A stretch of DNA of 64,000 nt from Bacteroidota bacterium (GCA_026709335.1 JAPOTE010000069.1:1-64000); one strand, 5' to 3'. Positions 27,680 to 37,305 are shown, counted from the first letter of the stretch. Numbers and translations are program-made. Notes: generated by a model not told the origin, from the sequence alone.

Positions 27680-30676
27680 ATGTCAGAAGAAAACCAATCA
27701 AACGTGAATGCCTCCAAGAAGGAGGCAATGGATGAGTCAAAAACTGAAAATCATGCAGAAGTAAATGGAGCCCCGAGTGATGTTGATCATTCAGCAACTC
27801 CAGAACCTCAGAATTCTACTGATTCAGTAGATATTAATTCAGAAGACGCTAACTCAGAGGCCGCCTCCGAGTCGTCTATAGTATCATCCGAAGCTGATGC
27901 TGAATCGATTAACGAGGCTTCAACGGCGCCGGAATCTCCTGAGGCGGAATTATCTGAAACGCACTCCGAGCCGATTGAGCCAAGTGAGGCAGCCGTGGAA
28001 GTATCGGTAGAACCACCAGAGAAAATCAGTGAGGTAGCTGATGCGCCTGAAGTGGACGCTGAAATATCCGAGCAAGTTTCTCAATCAGTTTCTCCTGCCG
28101 AAACAGCTGTGGATTCATCCGAGACAGAAAATAATCTCGTTACCGAGACAGCTTCAGAGTCACCTGAAACAGAAAGTGAACTCAGTGAAGATGAAGTATC
28201 ATCCGTGTCGGAAGAATCCAGAGAGGAGCAGCCCAGGATAGGGTATACAGGAGAAATTATCGGAGAAGTGGTAAGCCTGTCTAGCCTGGAGGCTGAGCAA
28301 GATCCCTTGGAAGAGCAGCAGGCCGGAGCAGATGAATTGATCAAATTGATTGATGGCTCGCTCAGCAAGGTCTCGCAAGACGAAATCGTGTCAGGACGGA
28401 TCATATCCGTAGGCGAAAAAGATGTTGTGATTGATATCGGCTTCAAAAGTGACGGAGTGATCTCCAAGAGCGAGTTTTCCGGTGAAGTTGAGCCCGGAGA
28501 TGAGGTGGAGGTATATCTTGAGCGACTGGAAAACTATCATGGACAGCTTGTCCTCAGTAAAGGACGAGCAGAACAGATTCGTCGTTGGGAGCAGGTGGAA
28601 GAGGCTTTCCGTAATGGAACGGTATTGGAAGGGACGATTGTTCGTCGGATCAAAGGGGGCATGATTGTTGACCTCATTGACGGACTGGAAGCATTTTTGC
28701 CAGGGTCACAGATTGATATGCGGCCTGTTCGAGATTTTGATTCATACCTTGATCGCAAGATGGAATTCAAGATCGTTAAAGTCAATGCCGAAAATGAAAA
28801 CGTAGTCGTTTCTCATAAAGCATTGATTGAGCGTGAGTTAGCTTCTCAGCGTGAGAGTATTCTTTCCACCATGGAGACGGGGCAAGTTCTGGAGGGAGTT
28901 GCCAAAAATATCACCGATTTTGGCGTTTTTGTCGATTTAGGTGGAGTTGACGGGTTACTCCATATCACGGATCTCACTTGGGGGCGCATCTCGCACCCAA
29001 CCGAAGTTGTTTCACTGGATGAAGAACTGAAGGTTGTTGTATTAGAGTATGATCGAGAGCGGCAGCGTATTTCATTGGGATTGAGGCAATTGCAACCTCA
29101 TCCTTGGGAAAATATCGAGGAACGCTACAAGCCCGGGGACATTGTAGAAGGAAAAGTAGTCTCCATCACTGATTATGGTGCATTTCTTGAACTGGAACAG
29201 GGTATTGAGGGGCTTGTGCACGTCTCCGAAATGAGCTGGACAGGGCATATTCGCCATCCATCGCAACGTGTATCACTGGGCCAGGTAGTCAAGGTCTCCG
29301 TTCTCAGTATCGATCATGATACCCAAAAGATCTCGCTTGGAATGAAACAGTTCGAGGTCAACCCATGGGAGGGGATTGCAATGCGCTATCCCCCTGGAAC
29401 CGTACTCCGCGGAAGCGTACGCAATATCACACATTTTGGAGCGTTCGTCGAAATTGAGCCAGGGATTGACGGCTTGGTTCATGTGTCTGATTTATCCTGG
29501 ACGAAAACGATTCGCCACCCAAGTGAGCTGATCAAGAAGAGGCAGGAATTATCCGTTGTAGTCCTTGATGTAGATGAAAAGCGGCAACGAATTGCGCTTG
29601 GGCACAAGCAAATTGAAACAAATCCGTGGACAAACCTTGCGACAGTTTACGAGGTTGGAACGGATCACAAGGCCAAGGTGATTCGAATTGATCGTAGAGG
29701 ACTAACAGTTGAGCTTCCTCTTGAAGTGGAAGCTCTCGTACCCAGAAGCGAGCTTAAGAAGAAGAATGATGGCGGATTTCCACCTTATCAGGAGGGCGAT
29801 GAGCTAGATCTTCGAGTTATCCGGCTGGATCCGAATCAGAAGGAAATTGTGATGAGCGAAACTGCCAAGAAAAGGCAGGAGGAAGCCAAGGCTCGTGAGA
29901 AAGAGAATAAAGCCAAGCGTGCAGAGCGTCGTGAAGAAGAAAAAGCTGTTCGTCGTCATGCCGAACGAGAAAAAATCACTAGTGGACCGACGACCATTGG
30001 GGAGATGAGCGGGCTGGAATCCCTTAAGGAAAAAATGGAGGTGAGCCAAGAAATTGCTTCTGAGGCGAAAACTAAGATCAAAACGGGTACGTCAGCCGCG
30101 GAGGTTGCCGAAGAGACGACGGCGGTAGACAGTAAAGAAGATGTTCCTGATGATGCAACTGAGGTCGAATCGGATCCATCAGTCATCGACGAGGCCACGG
30201 AACAGGAGACTGTGGCTGAAATCTCAGAGGTGGACGATAAAGAAGAAGTTCCTGAGGAAGATGCTCCTGATAATGCAACTGAGGTCGAATCGGATCCATC
30301 AGTCATCGACGAGGCCACGGAACAGGAGACTGTAGCTGAAACCTCAGAGGCGGACGATAAAGAAGAAGTTCCTGAGGAAGATGTTCCTGATGATGCAACT
30401 GAGTCCGAATCAAATCTATCAGTCATTGACGAGGCCACGGAACAGGAGTCTGTAGCTGAAACCTCAGAGGCGGACAATAAAGAAGAAGCTCCTGTGGAAG
30501 ACGCTTCTGATGATACAAGTCCGCCCGATACGGACGCAGAGAATGTAGAGCCAGATTCTGAAGAATCCGTGCCAGAAGAGGCAATCGAGGACAAGGCAAC
30601 AAAAAAGGTAGCGGATCTATCTCAAGAAGAGGCATCTGAGCCTGAAACAGAAGATGGCGCAGATAAACAGGATTAA
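27680..30676 (+). CDS. rpsA: 30S ribosomal protein S1 with long acidic N- and C-terminal extensions
   Basis: The 998-residue S1 holds six S1 (OB-fold) domains, at about residues 235-305, 313-382, 400-468, 485-554, 572-640 and 659-730. Domains 3-5 are the most canonical (NITDFGVFVDLGGVDGLLHI and SITDYGAFLELEQGIEGLVH). S1 recruits mRNA to the 30S subunit. E. coli S1 is 557 residues. Here about 200 Glu/Ser-rich residues precede the first domain. A lysine/arginine-rich stretch (about 740-790) is followed by about 200 acidic residues ending in GADKQD, containing three 40-residue repeats. The extensions look disordered. The start has no Shine-Dalgarno. Confidence 0.93.
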   Translation: MSEENQSNVNASKKEAMDESKTENHAEVNGAPSDVDHSATPEPQNSTDSVDINSEDANSEAASESSIVSSEADAESINEASTAPESPEAELSETHSEPIEPSEAAVEVSVEPPEKISEVADAPEVDAEISEQVSQSVSPAETAVDSSETENNLVTETASESPETESELSEDEVSSVSEESREEQPRIGYTGEIIGEVVSLSSLEAEQDPLEEQQAGADELIKLIDGSLSKVSQDEIVSGRIISVGEKDVVIDIGFKSDGVISKSEFSGEVEPGDEVEVYLERLENYHGQLVLSKGRAEQIRRWEQVEEAFRNGTVLEGTIVRRIKGGMIVDLIDGLEAFLPGSQIDMRPVRDFDSYLDRKMEFKIVKVNAENENVVVSHKALIERELASQRESILSTMETGQVLEGVAKNITDFGVFVDLGGVDGLLHITDLTWGRISHPTEVVSLDEELKVVVLEYDRERQRISLGLRQLQPHPWENIEERYKPGDIVEGKVVSITDYGAFLELEQGIEGLVHVSEMSWTGHIRHPSQRVSLGQVVKVSVLSIDHDTQKISLGMKQFEVNPWEGIAMRYPPGTVLRGSVRNITHFGAFVEIEPGIDGLVHVSDLSWTKTIRHPSELIKKRQELSVVVLDVDEKRQRIALGHKQIETNPWTNLATVYEVGTDHKAKVIRIDRRGLTVELPLEVEALVPRSELKKKNDGGFPPYQEGDELDLRVIRLDPNQKEIVMSETAKKRQEEAKAREKENKAKRAERREEEKAVRRHAEREKITSGPTTIGEMSGLESLKEKMEVSQEIASEAKTKIKTGTSAAEVAEETTAVDSKEDVPDDATEVESDPSVIDEATEQETVAEISEVDDKEEVPEEDAPDNATEVESDPSVIDEATEQETVAETSEADDKEEVPEEDVPDDATESESNLSVIDEATEQESVAETSEADNKEEAPVEDASDDTSPPDTDAENVEPDSEESVPEEAIEDKATKKVADLSQEEASEPETEDGADKQD
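30140..30499 (+). repeat. three tandem 120-bp repeats inside rpsA
   Basis: Units at 30140-30259, 30260-30379 and 30380-30499 encode 40-residue blocks built on DVPDDATEVESDPSVIDEAT followed by EQETVAETSEADDKEEVPEE. Units 1 and 2 are nearly identical at DNA level; unit 3 has diverged (SESNLSVIDE, EAPVE). A partial fourth unit starts with DASDDTS at 30500. The repeats lie in frame in the acidic S1 tail, so copy number can change without a frameshift. Confidence 0.95.
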
Positions 30677-30735
30677 GTCGCAGACAGAAGTCATCTTTCT
30701 CATTCAGGTAGAGTATACCCTCATTTCAATGCCTT

Positions 30736-30755
30736 GATTCGGTGAATCGTTTTTG
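30736..30755 (+). terminator. weak possible terminator after rpsA
   Basis: The short hairpin GATTC-GGT-GAATC is followed by GTTTTTG. The stem is only 5 bp, so it is weak as a rho-independent terminator, but it lies in the 147-bp gap between rpsA and the next gene. Confidence 0.3.
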
Positions 30756-30823
30756 ATAGATTACTTCTGATCTTGTTGTTCGTATAGTATCCCTGTCATT
30801 CTTTCAATCATTCAGCCAGTTAG

Positions 30824-32353
30824 ATGAATAGTTCATCCATTCTCAATTCGTTGGGAATTTCTGATCCGGGGCCCGGGTTGTTGATCGGTTCTTCAGAGAA
30901 TATTGGGGAAGGACCTCGTCTGGAAATCCATTCTCCGATTGATGGCAGTTTGCTTCGGTCCGTAGGATCGTCATCTCCGGCGGATGTTGCTCGTGGCTGT
31001 GAGGCGGCCCATGATGCGTTTCTGTCGTGGCGGATGATTCCCGCTCCCCATAGAGGAGAGCTAGTCCGCCAATTCGGCCAGGTCTTGCGAGAGCATAAGG
31101 AGCAATTGGGGGCTCTGGTTACGTTGGAGGCAGGAAAAATTCGATCAGAGGCCGAAGGCGAAGTGCAGGAGATGATTGATGTATGTGATTTTGCAACGGG
31201 GCTGAGCAGGCAACTCTATGGTCTTACCATTCAAAGCGAACGCCCGGAGCATCGGCTCATGGAGCAGTGGCATCCATTGGGGCCAGTCGGTATAATTTCG
31301 GCATTTAATTTTCCGGTGGCCGTATGGTCCTGGAATACTGCTTTGGCACTGGTTTGCGGAGATCCTGTTGTTTGGAAGCCCTCCGAAAAAACTCCCCTCA
31401 CTGCGTTGGCATGTCATCATCTGCTCATGAGGGTTATTCGTGATTTTGACGATGCGCCGGATGCACTGAGCGTAATTGTCAATGGTGATTCTGAGGCCGG
31501 GAAGGCATTGGTTGACTCCCCACATCTGCCCCTGATTTCAGCAACGGGATCCATTGCAATGGGCCGGGCGGTGGGGCAGCGTGTCGCTGCAAGGCTTGGT
31601 CGCTCACTTTTGGAACTGGGAGGCAATAATGCTTTGATTGTTACTCCAAGTGCAAACCTCGATCTGGCAGTGAAAGCTATTACCTTTGCTGCCGTTGGAA
31701 CAGCGGGGCAGCGATGTACTACTCTTCGAAGGCTGATTGTGCACCGAAGTGTCAAGAAAGAACTGGTGTCGAGACTCCTGAGTGCGTGGGCATCCATACG
31801 TATCGGAGATCCACGCGAGGATGATGTATTGATTGGACCACTTATTGATCAGGCAGCTTCCGAAGCCATGGAGCATGCCCTGTCTTTGGCGGTAAAGCAG
31901 GGAGGAAAGATTCACGGAGGGGGGCGAGTTACGTCCAATGTGCCTGCTGGCGGCTTTTATGTGAATCCGGCTATGGTAGAAATTTCCGCCGATGCGTCGG
32001 TTGTACAGACAGAAACGTTTGCACCGATCTGTTATGTACACGAATACGATCAACTTGAAGAGGCGATCAAGATCCAGAATGAAGTGCCCCAGGGACTTTC
32101 CAGTGCCATCTTCACAGACAATGTTCAGGAAGCTGAGATATTTTGTAGCCCCGCCGGTAGTGATTGCGGGATTGCAAATGTAAATATTGGCACAAGTGGG
32201 GCTGAAATTGGTGGCGCGTTCGGAGGAGAAAAGGAAACCGGCGGAGGTCGCGAAAGCGGATCTGATTCATGGAAAAACTATATGCGCAGAGCGACCAATA
32301 CAGTCAATTACGGAACAGATATCCCCCTTGCTCAGGGAGTCGAATTTATATAA
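30824..32353 (+). CDS. aldehyde dehydrogenase, ALDH7 (aminoadipate-semialdehyde dehydrogenase) type
   Basis: This 509-residue NAD(P)-dependent dehydrogenase has catalytic glutamate and cysteine motifs LLELGGNNALIV and AAVGTAGQRCTT, and the cofactor stretch IISAFNFPVAVWSWN. LGPVGIISAFNFP and NNALIV are the wording of the ALDH7/antiquitin group (AmaB, Pcd), whose known substrate is alpha-aminoadipate semialdehyde/piperideine-6-carboxylate in lysine breakdown. The adjacent aminotransferase, whose ATG is 1 bp after this stop, supports an amino-acid degradation role, but the substrate is inference. Confidence 0.85.
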   Translation: MNSSSILNSLGISDPGPGLLIGSSENIGEGPRLEIHSPIDGSLLRSVGSSSPADVARGCEAAHDAFLSWRMIPAPHRGELVRQFGQVLREHKEQLGALVTLEAGKIRSEAEGEVQEMIDVCDFATGLSRQLYGLTIQSERPEHRLMEQWHPLGPVGIISAFNFPVAVWSWNTALALVCGDPVVWKPSEKTPLTALACHHLLMRVIRDFDDAPDALSVIVNGDSEAGKALVDSPHLPLISATGSIAMGRAVGQRVAARLGRSLLELGGNNALIVTPSANLDLAVKAITFAAVGTAGQRCTTLRRLIVHRSVKKELVSRLLSAWASIRIGDPREDDVLIGPLIDQAASEAMEHALSLAVKQGGKIHGGGRVTSNVPAGGFYVNPAMVEISADASVVQTETFAPICYVHEYDQLEEAIKIQNEVPQGLSSAIFTDNVQEAEIFCSPAGSDCGIANVNIGTSGAEIGGAFGGEKETGGGRESGSDSWKNYMRRATNTVNYGTDIPLAQGVEFI

Positions 32354-32354
32354 G

Positions 32355-33527
32355 ATGTTGCATCCAGCTCAGCATATCCAGTCCATTCCCCAGAGTGGAA
32401 TTCGGCGCTTCTTCGATCTTGCAGCTTCCATGGAGAGCGTCATCTCACTAGGGATTGGTGAACCTGACTTTGTAACCCCTCGTGCGATCATTGATGCTGC
32501 TGTCGCTTCGCTGGCGGCGGGGAAGACAGGCTATACATCTAATACAGGATTGCTAGAGCTTCGCGAGGCTATTTCAGCACATCTCCATCGTCTGTATGGA
32601 TATCAGGTAGATCCAGATCAGATATTAATCACAATAGGTGCCAGTGAAGCAATGCAATTAGCAATGCTATCACTTTTGTCTCCGGGAGATGAAGTTCTGA
32701 TTCCGGAGCCCTGTTTTGTGTCTTATGGACCAGTCGTGCAGTTTGCTCATGGAAAGGTTGTCTATGTTCCTACCTGTGCAGAAAATAACTTTGAGGTAAC
32801 CCCGGAGGACATTTCCAGCAGGATCACTCCTCGAACACGGATGATATATATAGGCTATCCGAACAATCCCACCGGAGCTGTCCTGAGGCGAGAGACACTC
32901 CAGGAGATAGCTGCCATAGCGGAAGCACACGATCTTGTTCTGGTTTCAGATGAGATTTATGATCAACTCATTTATGGAAACGCCAGATTGAAAGGGCATA
33001 CGAGTGTATGGTCAATTGATATGCTTCGTGAACGTAGCATCATTCTGGGAGGCTTTTCAAAAGCCTATGCCATGACAGGATGGAGGCTTGGTTATGCGAT
33101 TGCGCCCCCGTCACTCTATGACGGCCTCTACAAAGTTCATCAATATATGATCATGAGTGCCCCAACCATCGCACAGTATGGTGCCATAGCCGCGATGGAA
33201 TCCTGTTCGCCAGATGTGGAACGTATGCGTCAGGCATACGATAGACGCAGAAGGATTCTTGTTGATGAATTGCGGGCCGCAGGACTTCCAACATTTGAGC
33301 CGGAGGGGGCTTTTTATTGCTTCCCTGATATTCGAAGTACAGGCCTGAGCTCGGAGGAGTTCGCAGAAAAGCTGATTCATGAAGAATCCGTGGCCGTTGT
33401 ACCAGGAGATGCATTTGGTCCCAGTGGTGCAGGGTTTGTGCGATGCTCCTATGCCACAGCGGACGAGAAGGTTTTAGAAGCAAGTCGGAGGATTCACAGC
33501 TTTGTAAAGAGGCAAAAGGGAGATTAA
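32355..33527 (+). CDS. class I/II (AspC/PatA-like) pyridoxal-phosphate aminotransferase
   Basis: The 390-residue fold-type I aminotransferase has the PLP lysine in GGFSKAYAMTGWRLGY, LVSDEIYDQLIYG, YIGYPNNPTGAVL, and the C-terminal carboxylate arginine in GFVRCSYA. The wording is of the aromatic/aspartate PatA branch (Bacillus PatA transaminates acetyl-diaminopimelate or similar). The amino-acid substrate is not determined. The ATG at 32355 lies directly after the ALDH stop; upstream sequence in this frame is antisense to nothing and overlaps ALDH, so it is not used. The pair may act together in lysine or related amino-acid metabolism. Confidence 0.87.
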   Translation: MLHPAQHIQSIPQSGIRRFFDLAASMESVISLGIGEPDFVTPRAIIDAAVASLAAGKTGYTSNTGLLELREAISAHLHRLYGYQVDPDQILITIGASEAMQLAMLSLLSPGDEVLIPEPCFVSYGPVVQFAHGKVVYVPTCAENNFEVTPEDISSRITPRTRMIYIGYPNNPTGAVLRRETLQEIAAIAEAHDLVLVSDEIYDQLIYGNARLKGHTSVWSIDMLRERSIILGGFSKAYAMTGWRLGYAIAPPSLYDGLYKVHQYMIMSAPTIAQYGAIAAMESCSPDVERMRQAYDRRRRILVDELRAAGLPTFEPEGAFYCFPDIRSTGLSSEEFAEKLIHEESVAVVPGDAFGPSGAGFVRCSYATADEKVLEASRRIHSFVKRQKGD

Positions 33528-33877
33528 TGATTAGAGGATTGATTGGTGTTGGTGTTGCAGTGGGGCTCCATCTAGTCTTGGGGTGGGCTTGGACCATAGG
33601 TGGTGGAATAGCTGTAGGTTTGTATCACACCAAACGTGCCTGGCTAGCAGGAGGAATCTGTGTAGGAGTGAGCTGGGGTGTATTTGTGGCACATGCATTT
33701 ATTGTGGCTCCTGAGCCAACCATGCGATTGATGGAGGTGATGGGGGGAATATTTGGCGATCTTCCAAGTTCACTCATACCGGTATTAACGGTTTTCGTGG
33801 GTATGCTGCTCGGGGTAGCGGGAGGTGCAGTAGGAGCATCTCTGAAATCCATTTTGACACCTTTTCTACTCAAATAA
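33527..33877 (+). CDS. small glycine-rich membrane protein, function unknown
   Basis: This 116-residue protein has about three to four hydrophobic segments: LIGVGVAVGLHLVLGWAWTI, AWLAGGICVGVSWGVFVAHA, and LIPVLTVFVGMLLGVAGGAV. The ATG at 33527-33529 shares its first base with the aminotransferase stop (TAATG), so it is likely translated by coupling. I do not recognise the family. Position between the aminotransferase and prfB suggests only co-transcription. Confidence 0.7.
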   Translation: MIRGLIGVGVAVGLHLVLGWAWTIGGGIAVGLYHTKRAWLAGGICVGVSWGVFVAHAFIVAPEPTMRLMEVMGGIFGDLPSSLIPVLTVFVGMLLGVAGGAVGASLKSILTPFLLK

Positions 33878-33922
33878 ATACTTGAGGTATTCACAGATTT
33901 CTCCATATAACTGGATTATACG

Positions 33923-35024
33923 ATGATATCTGGATCCGAGATTGAAAGCTTAATGGAGCGCGCCCAAGCGCTCGGAGGCTATCTTTGACGTTGACAAACG
34001 GTCGGAGCGGCTTCAGGTCCTGAATGAAAAACGGCTTGCCCCAAATTACTGGGAGAATGCAGAAGCAGCTCAGGAAAATGAGCGTGCCATTGCGTCTGAG
34101 AATGAATGGCTTAATGCATACAAAGTTGTATGCGAGCAAGCGGAGGATATTTCTGTTCTGATAGAACTTTCCGAGGAAGAATCGGAAAATCTCGATGATG
34201 AGATTGAGGCAGGCTGCAAAGCGCTACAGACATCCATTGAATCTATGGAATTGCGCAGTATGCTCTCTGGGGGGGATGATCATCGGAATGCAATTCTTAC
34301 AATCAATCCGGGTGCTGGTGGAACAGAGAGTCAGGATTGGGCCGAGATGCTTTTGCGGATGTATACCCGTTATGCGGAGAGGCACGGATACAAGGTCACT
34401 CTACTCGGCCATCAGCCGGGGGAAGTTGCAGGGATCAAGAGTGCCTCGCTCGGTATTCAGGGAGAATTTGCCTACGGATACCTCAAGGCGGAATCTGGTG
34501 TACATCGGCTCGTACGTATTTCTCCATTTGACTCCAATTCACGTCGGCATACCTCCTTTGCAAGTGTTTTCGTTTATCCTGAAATAGATGACACAATCGA
34601 AATTGATTTACGATCGGCCGATATTGAGTTACAGACATTCCGATCGGGTGGTAAGGGGGGACAGAATGTAAACAAGCTTGATACTGGAGTACGTTTGATC
34701 TGGACAGGCGCACTTTCCAATGGAGAGCAAGTTCGCGTAGCTGCAGAATGTACAGAAGAGCGTAGCCAACTCCAGAATAGAGAGCGGGCGATGACAATGC
34801 TCAAGAGCCGCGTCTATCGCTTGGAGCAAGCAATTCAGGAGGAGGAGAAAAATAAACGGGAGTCCCAAAAAAAGAGAATAGATTTTGGGAGCCAGATCCG
34901 TTCCTATGTATTTCAGCCCTATACGATGGTCAATGACCACCGTACGGAACTCAAGATTACCGATGTACAGTCCGTGATGGATGGTGACCTGCACGGCTTT
35001 GTCAAGGCATACCTGCTACAGTAA
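33923..35024 (+). CDS. prfB: peptide chain release factor 2, expressed by programmed +1 frameshift
   Basis: RF2 reads UGA and UAA stops. The zero frame starts at ATG 33923 and meets an in-frame TGA at 33986-33988 after 21 sense codons. Shifting +1 at CTT gives GAC and continues to the stop at 35024. The product is about 366 residues. The GGQ peptidyl-hydrolysis motif is in RSGGKGGQNVNKL, and the codon-recognition tripeptide SPF is in VHRLVRISPFDSNSRRHTSF. The intact domain 1 (ERLQVLNEKRLAPNYWENAE) exists only in the shifted frame. The nadB ATG follows 3 bp downstream. Confidence 0.95.
33974..33989 (+). promoter_or_regulatory. RF2 programmed +1 frameshift site
   Basis: The site comprises a Shine-Dalgarno-like GGAGG at 33974-33978, a 4-nt spacer, the slippery CTT at 33983-33985 and the stop TGA followed by C. 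It matches the classical RF2 autoregulatory signal (CTT TGA C with an upstream SD). When RF2 is scarce, slow UGA decoding allows the shift. Confidence 0.95.
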
Positions 35025-35027
35025 TTC

Positions 35028-36629
35028 ATGTCGGATCAATATCGGGTAGATTATCTTGTTTTGGGAAGTGGGATCGCTGGACTCTGGTTTGCGCTTGGCG
35101 TTGCAGATTATGGCCAGGTAGCTATTATTACGAAAAAAGAGACTGCCGAATCAAATACCAATTATGCTCAAGGTGGCATTGCGGGTGTCTGGGACAAGAA
35201 TGATTCCATTGAAAGTCATGTGCATGACACCCTTGTAGCAGGAGCGGGCCTTTGTGACGAAGATGTAGTTAGGGAAGTTGTTTCCGAGGGCCCCCGCGAA
35301 ATTCAAGCCTTGATGGATCTCGGTGCCTCATTTACCAAATCAGAGGGGAAGTTGCACCTAGGGCGTGAAGCGGGGCATGCACATGCCAGAATTCTTCATG
35401 CTAGTGATACGACTGGTCGGGAGGTGGAACGAGTTCTGATGGAAAAAATCCTGGCTCACCCTAATATTACAGTCTTTGATTTTCACTACGCAGTAGATCT
35501 GATTACAGAGCATCATTTGGGGCAACATGTGACCCGATTGCGACCAGATATCAGTTGCTACGGCGCCTATGTTCTGGATGAAAAGAACGAGACTGTCTAT
35601 ACATTTCTGGCACGTGTGACACTATTGGCCACAGGTGGATCATGCGCTGTTTACCGGCACACGACGAATCCGTCCATCGCAACGGGAGACGGAGTTGCCA
35701 TGGCATATCGTGCAAAAGCCCGCATCGCTAATATGGAGTTTGTGCAGTTTCATCCGACTGCACTTTATCAGGGTAAAGTATATGAGGGGCGTGAGTTCCT
35801 CGTTTCTGAAGCAGTGAGAGGACACGGCGGCATTTTGTTGAACCGCAGTGGTGAAGCATTCATGAAGCAGTACGATTCACGAGCGGAGCTGGCTCCACGT
35901 GATATAGTAGCTCGAGCAATTGATGACCAGCTGAAGCACCGGGGAGAAGATCATGTTTTTCTGGATGTTTCACATCTTGATGCTGCTGAAACCGAGCAGG
36001 CCTTCCCGTATATCGTAAGGACGTGTCGTGAGGTTGGAATCGATCCAACTGCCGAACCAATCCCCGTGGTTCCGGCTGCGCATTATCAGTGTGGTGGTGT
36101 ACAAACCGACTCAATGGCGAGAACCAGTATTACGGGACTTTTAGCTGCAGGCGAGGTCGCCTATACGGGATTGCATGGTGCGAATAGACTTGCAAGCAAC
36201 TCTCTATTGGAAGCGTTAGTATTCAGTCGGAAAGCAATTAATAGTGCCCCGAAAATTGCCGCTGAGCGAAGCTTTAATGAAGCTGTTCCAGATTGGGATT
36301 CCTCCGGCACCGCACAGCAACGGGAATGGGTCCTCATCTCCCACAATCGGAAAGAGCTGCAGCGGACGATGTGGAGTTACGTGGGAATTGTTCGATCTGA
36401 TCTCAGACTTTCTCGGGCACTTCGTCGGACTAAGCTACTTTATGAAGAGGTAGAAGAGTTTTATGGTCGTACTCGCATTTCCAGCCGGCTGTGCGAGCTC
36501 AGAAATCTGATTGCCGTTGCATATCTGGTCATTCGCAGTGCACAGATGCGCAGGGAGAGCCGAGGTTTACACTACACATTGGACTACCCGGAGCAAGTAG
36601 CTGTGGAACGACGGCCAAGTCTGGTTTAA
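35028..36629 (+). CDS. nadB: L-aspartate oxidase
   Basis: This 533-residue FAD-dependent enzyme oxidises aspartate to iminoaspartate in NAD synthesis. The FAD motif [16 protein letters not shown] is near the N-terminus, followed by [15 protein letters not shown], the succinate-dehydrogenase-family [11 protein letters not shown], the covalent-binding-region-like [13 protein letters not shown], and [20 protein letters not shown]. The capping domain and C-terminal helical bundle are present. The partner nadA is not in the window. The start is 3 bp after the prfB stop, so they share a transcript. A probable terminator follows. Confidence 0.93.
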   Translation: MSDQYRVDYLVLGSGIAGLWFALGVADYGQVAIITKKETAESNTNYAQGGIAGVWDKNDSIESHVHDTLVAGAGLCDEDVVREVVSEGPREIQALMDLGASFTKSEGKLHLGREAGHAHARILHASDTTGREVERVLMEKILAHPNITVFDFHYAVDLITEHHLGQHVTRLRPDISCYGAYVLDEKNETVYTFLARVTLLATGGSCAVYRHTTNPSIATGDGVAMAYRAKARIANMEFVQFHPTALYQGKVYEGREFLVSEAVRGHGGILLNRSGEAFMKQYDSRAELAPRDIVARAIDDQLKHRGEDHVFLDVSHLDAAETEQAFPYIVRTCREVGIDPTAEPIPVVPAAHYQCGGVQTDSMARTSITGLLAAGEVAYTGLHGANRLASNSLLEALVFSRKAINSAPKIAAERSFNEAVPDWDSSGTAQQREWVLISHNRKELQRTMWSYVGIVRSDLRLSRALRRTKLLYEEVEEFYGRTRISSRLCELRNLIAVAYLVIRSAQMRRESRGLHYTLDYPEQVAVERRPSLV

Positions 36630-36779
36630 GACGGAACAAGTGTATTTGATAGTGGTTTGCTAGTCTGTGTGGCATTTTTGTTACGATGGGAGTAGATGTC
36701 CAGTCGTTTCTGTGCCGCTCGACGGCAGATGAGGAGCTCAATTACGAGCCCCTTTTTTTGTTTGATTTAATTTGAACTG

Positions 36780-36812
36780 CGCCCGTCACGCAAGTCGAGA
36801 CTGGGCGTTTTT
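36780..36812 (+). terminator. rho-independent terminator between nadB and rimP
   Basis: The stem CGCCCGTC / GAC-T-GGGCG (one bulged T) spans 36780-36807 and is followed by TTTTT. It ends 14 bp before the rimP ATG, so it could also act as an attenuator in the leader of the rimP-nusA-infB operon, whose product NusA affects such hairpins (inference). Confidence 0.6.
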
Positions 36813-36826
36813 GACATACAGTAGTC

Positions 36827-37288
36827 ATGGACTCAGTTGGACTTGAAGAGCGTGTACGCCCGCTGATAGAAGAAATATTGGACACGGGGCCGATATTTCT
36901 GGTTGACTTTTCGGTACGCGGCAGCCGCGGCTCTCATGCTGTTGACATCTTTATTGAAAGTGACCATGCATTGGGGGTGAATCAACTCGCTGAATTAAGT
37001 AGGGAGATAGGATTTCTCCTTGATACGGGCGATATCATGCCTGGACCCTATACCTTAAACGTATCCACACCTGGCGCAGATCGCCCATTGCGCCTTCCAA
37101 GGCAGTATAGAAAACATCTTGGACGTACCCTTCGTGTTCATTATCGTAAGAATGAGGATGCATGTACGGAGATCTGTGGAGAACTTATCGTTGCTGAGGA
37201 CTCTTCTATTCAGATTCAGAATGGGAAAAGAGCCATAGAAATACTTCATGATGATATCCAGTGGGCCAAAGTACAGTTGCCCTGGTAA
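36827..37288 (+). CDS. rimP: ribosome maturation factor RimP
   Basis: The 153-residue protein needed for 30S assembly matches RimP throughout. The N-terminal half has VDFSVRGSRGSHAVDIFIES, and LNVSTPGADRPLRLPRQYRK is the family signature. A C-terminal SH3-like half ends DDIQWAKVQLPW. It is the first gene of the rimP-nusA-infB-rbfA-truB-ribF cluster, 17 bp before nusA. Confidence 0.92.
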   Translation: MDSVGLEERVRPLIEEILDTGPIFLVDFSVRGSRGSHAVDIFIESDHALGVNQLAELSREIGFLLDTGDIMPGPYTLNVSTPGADRPLRLPRQYRKHLGRTLRVHYRKNEDACTEICGELIVAEDSSIQIQNGKRAIEILHDDIQWAKVQLPW

Positions 37289-37305
37289 AACTAAAATTAA
37301 TCGTG

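Noticed and set aside
30140-30499. CRISPR-like array
   Set aside because: Repeats are 120 bp, contiguous, in frame and coding; no spacers.
30120-30600. Ser-rich antisense frame opposite the rpsA repeats
   Set aside because: The low-complexity antisense frame simply mirrors the acidic repeat; no gene features.
34245-35024. prfB as a truncated gene starting inside the protein
   Set aside because: The upstream ATG plus frameshift site gives a complete RF2, so truncation is not needed.
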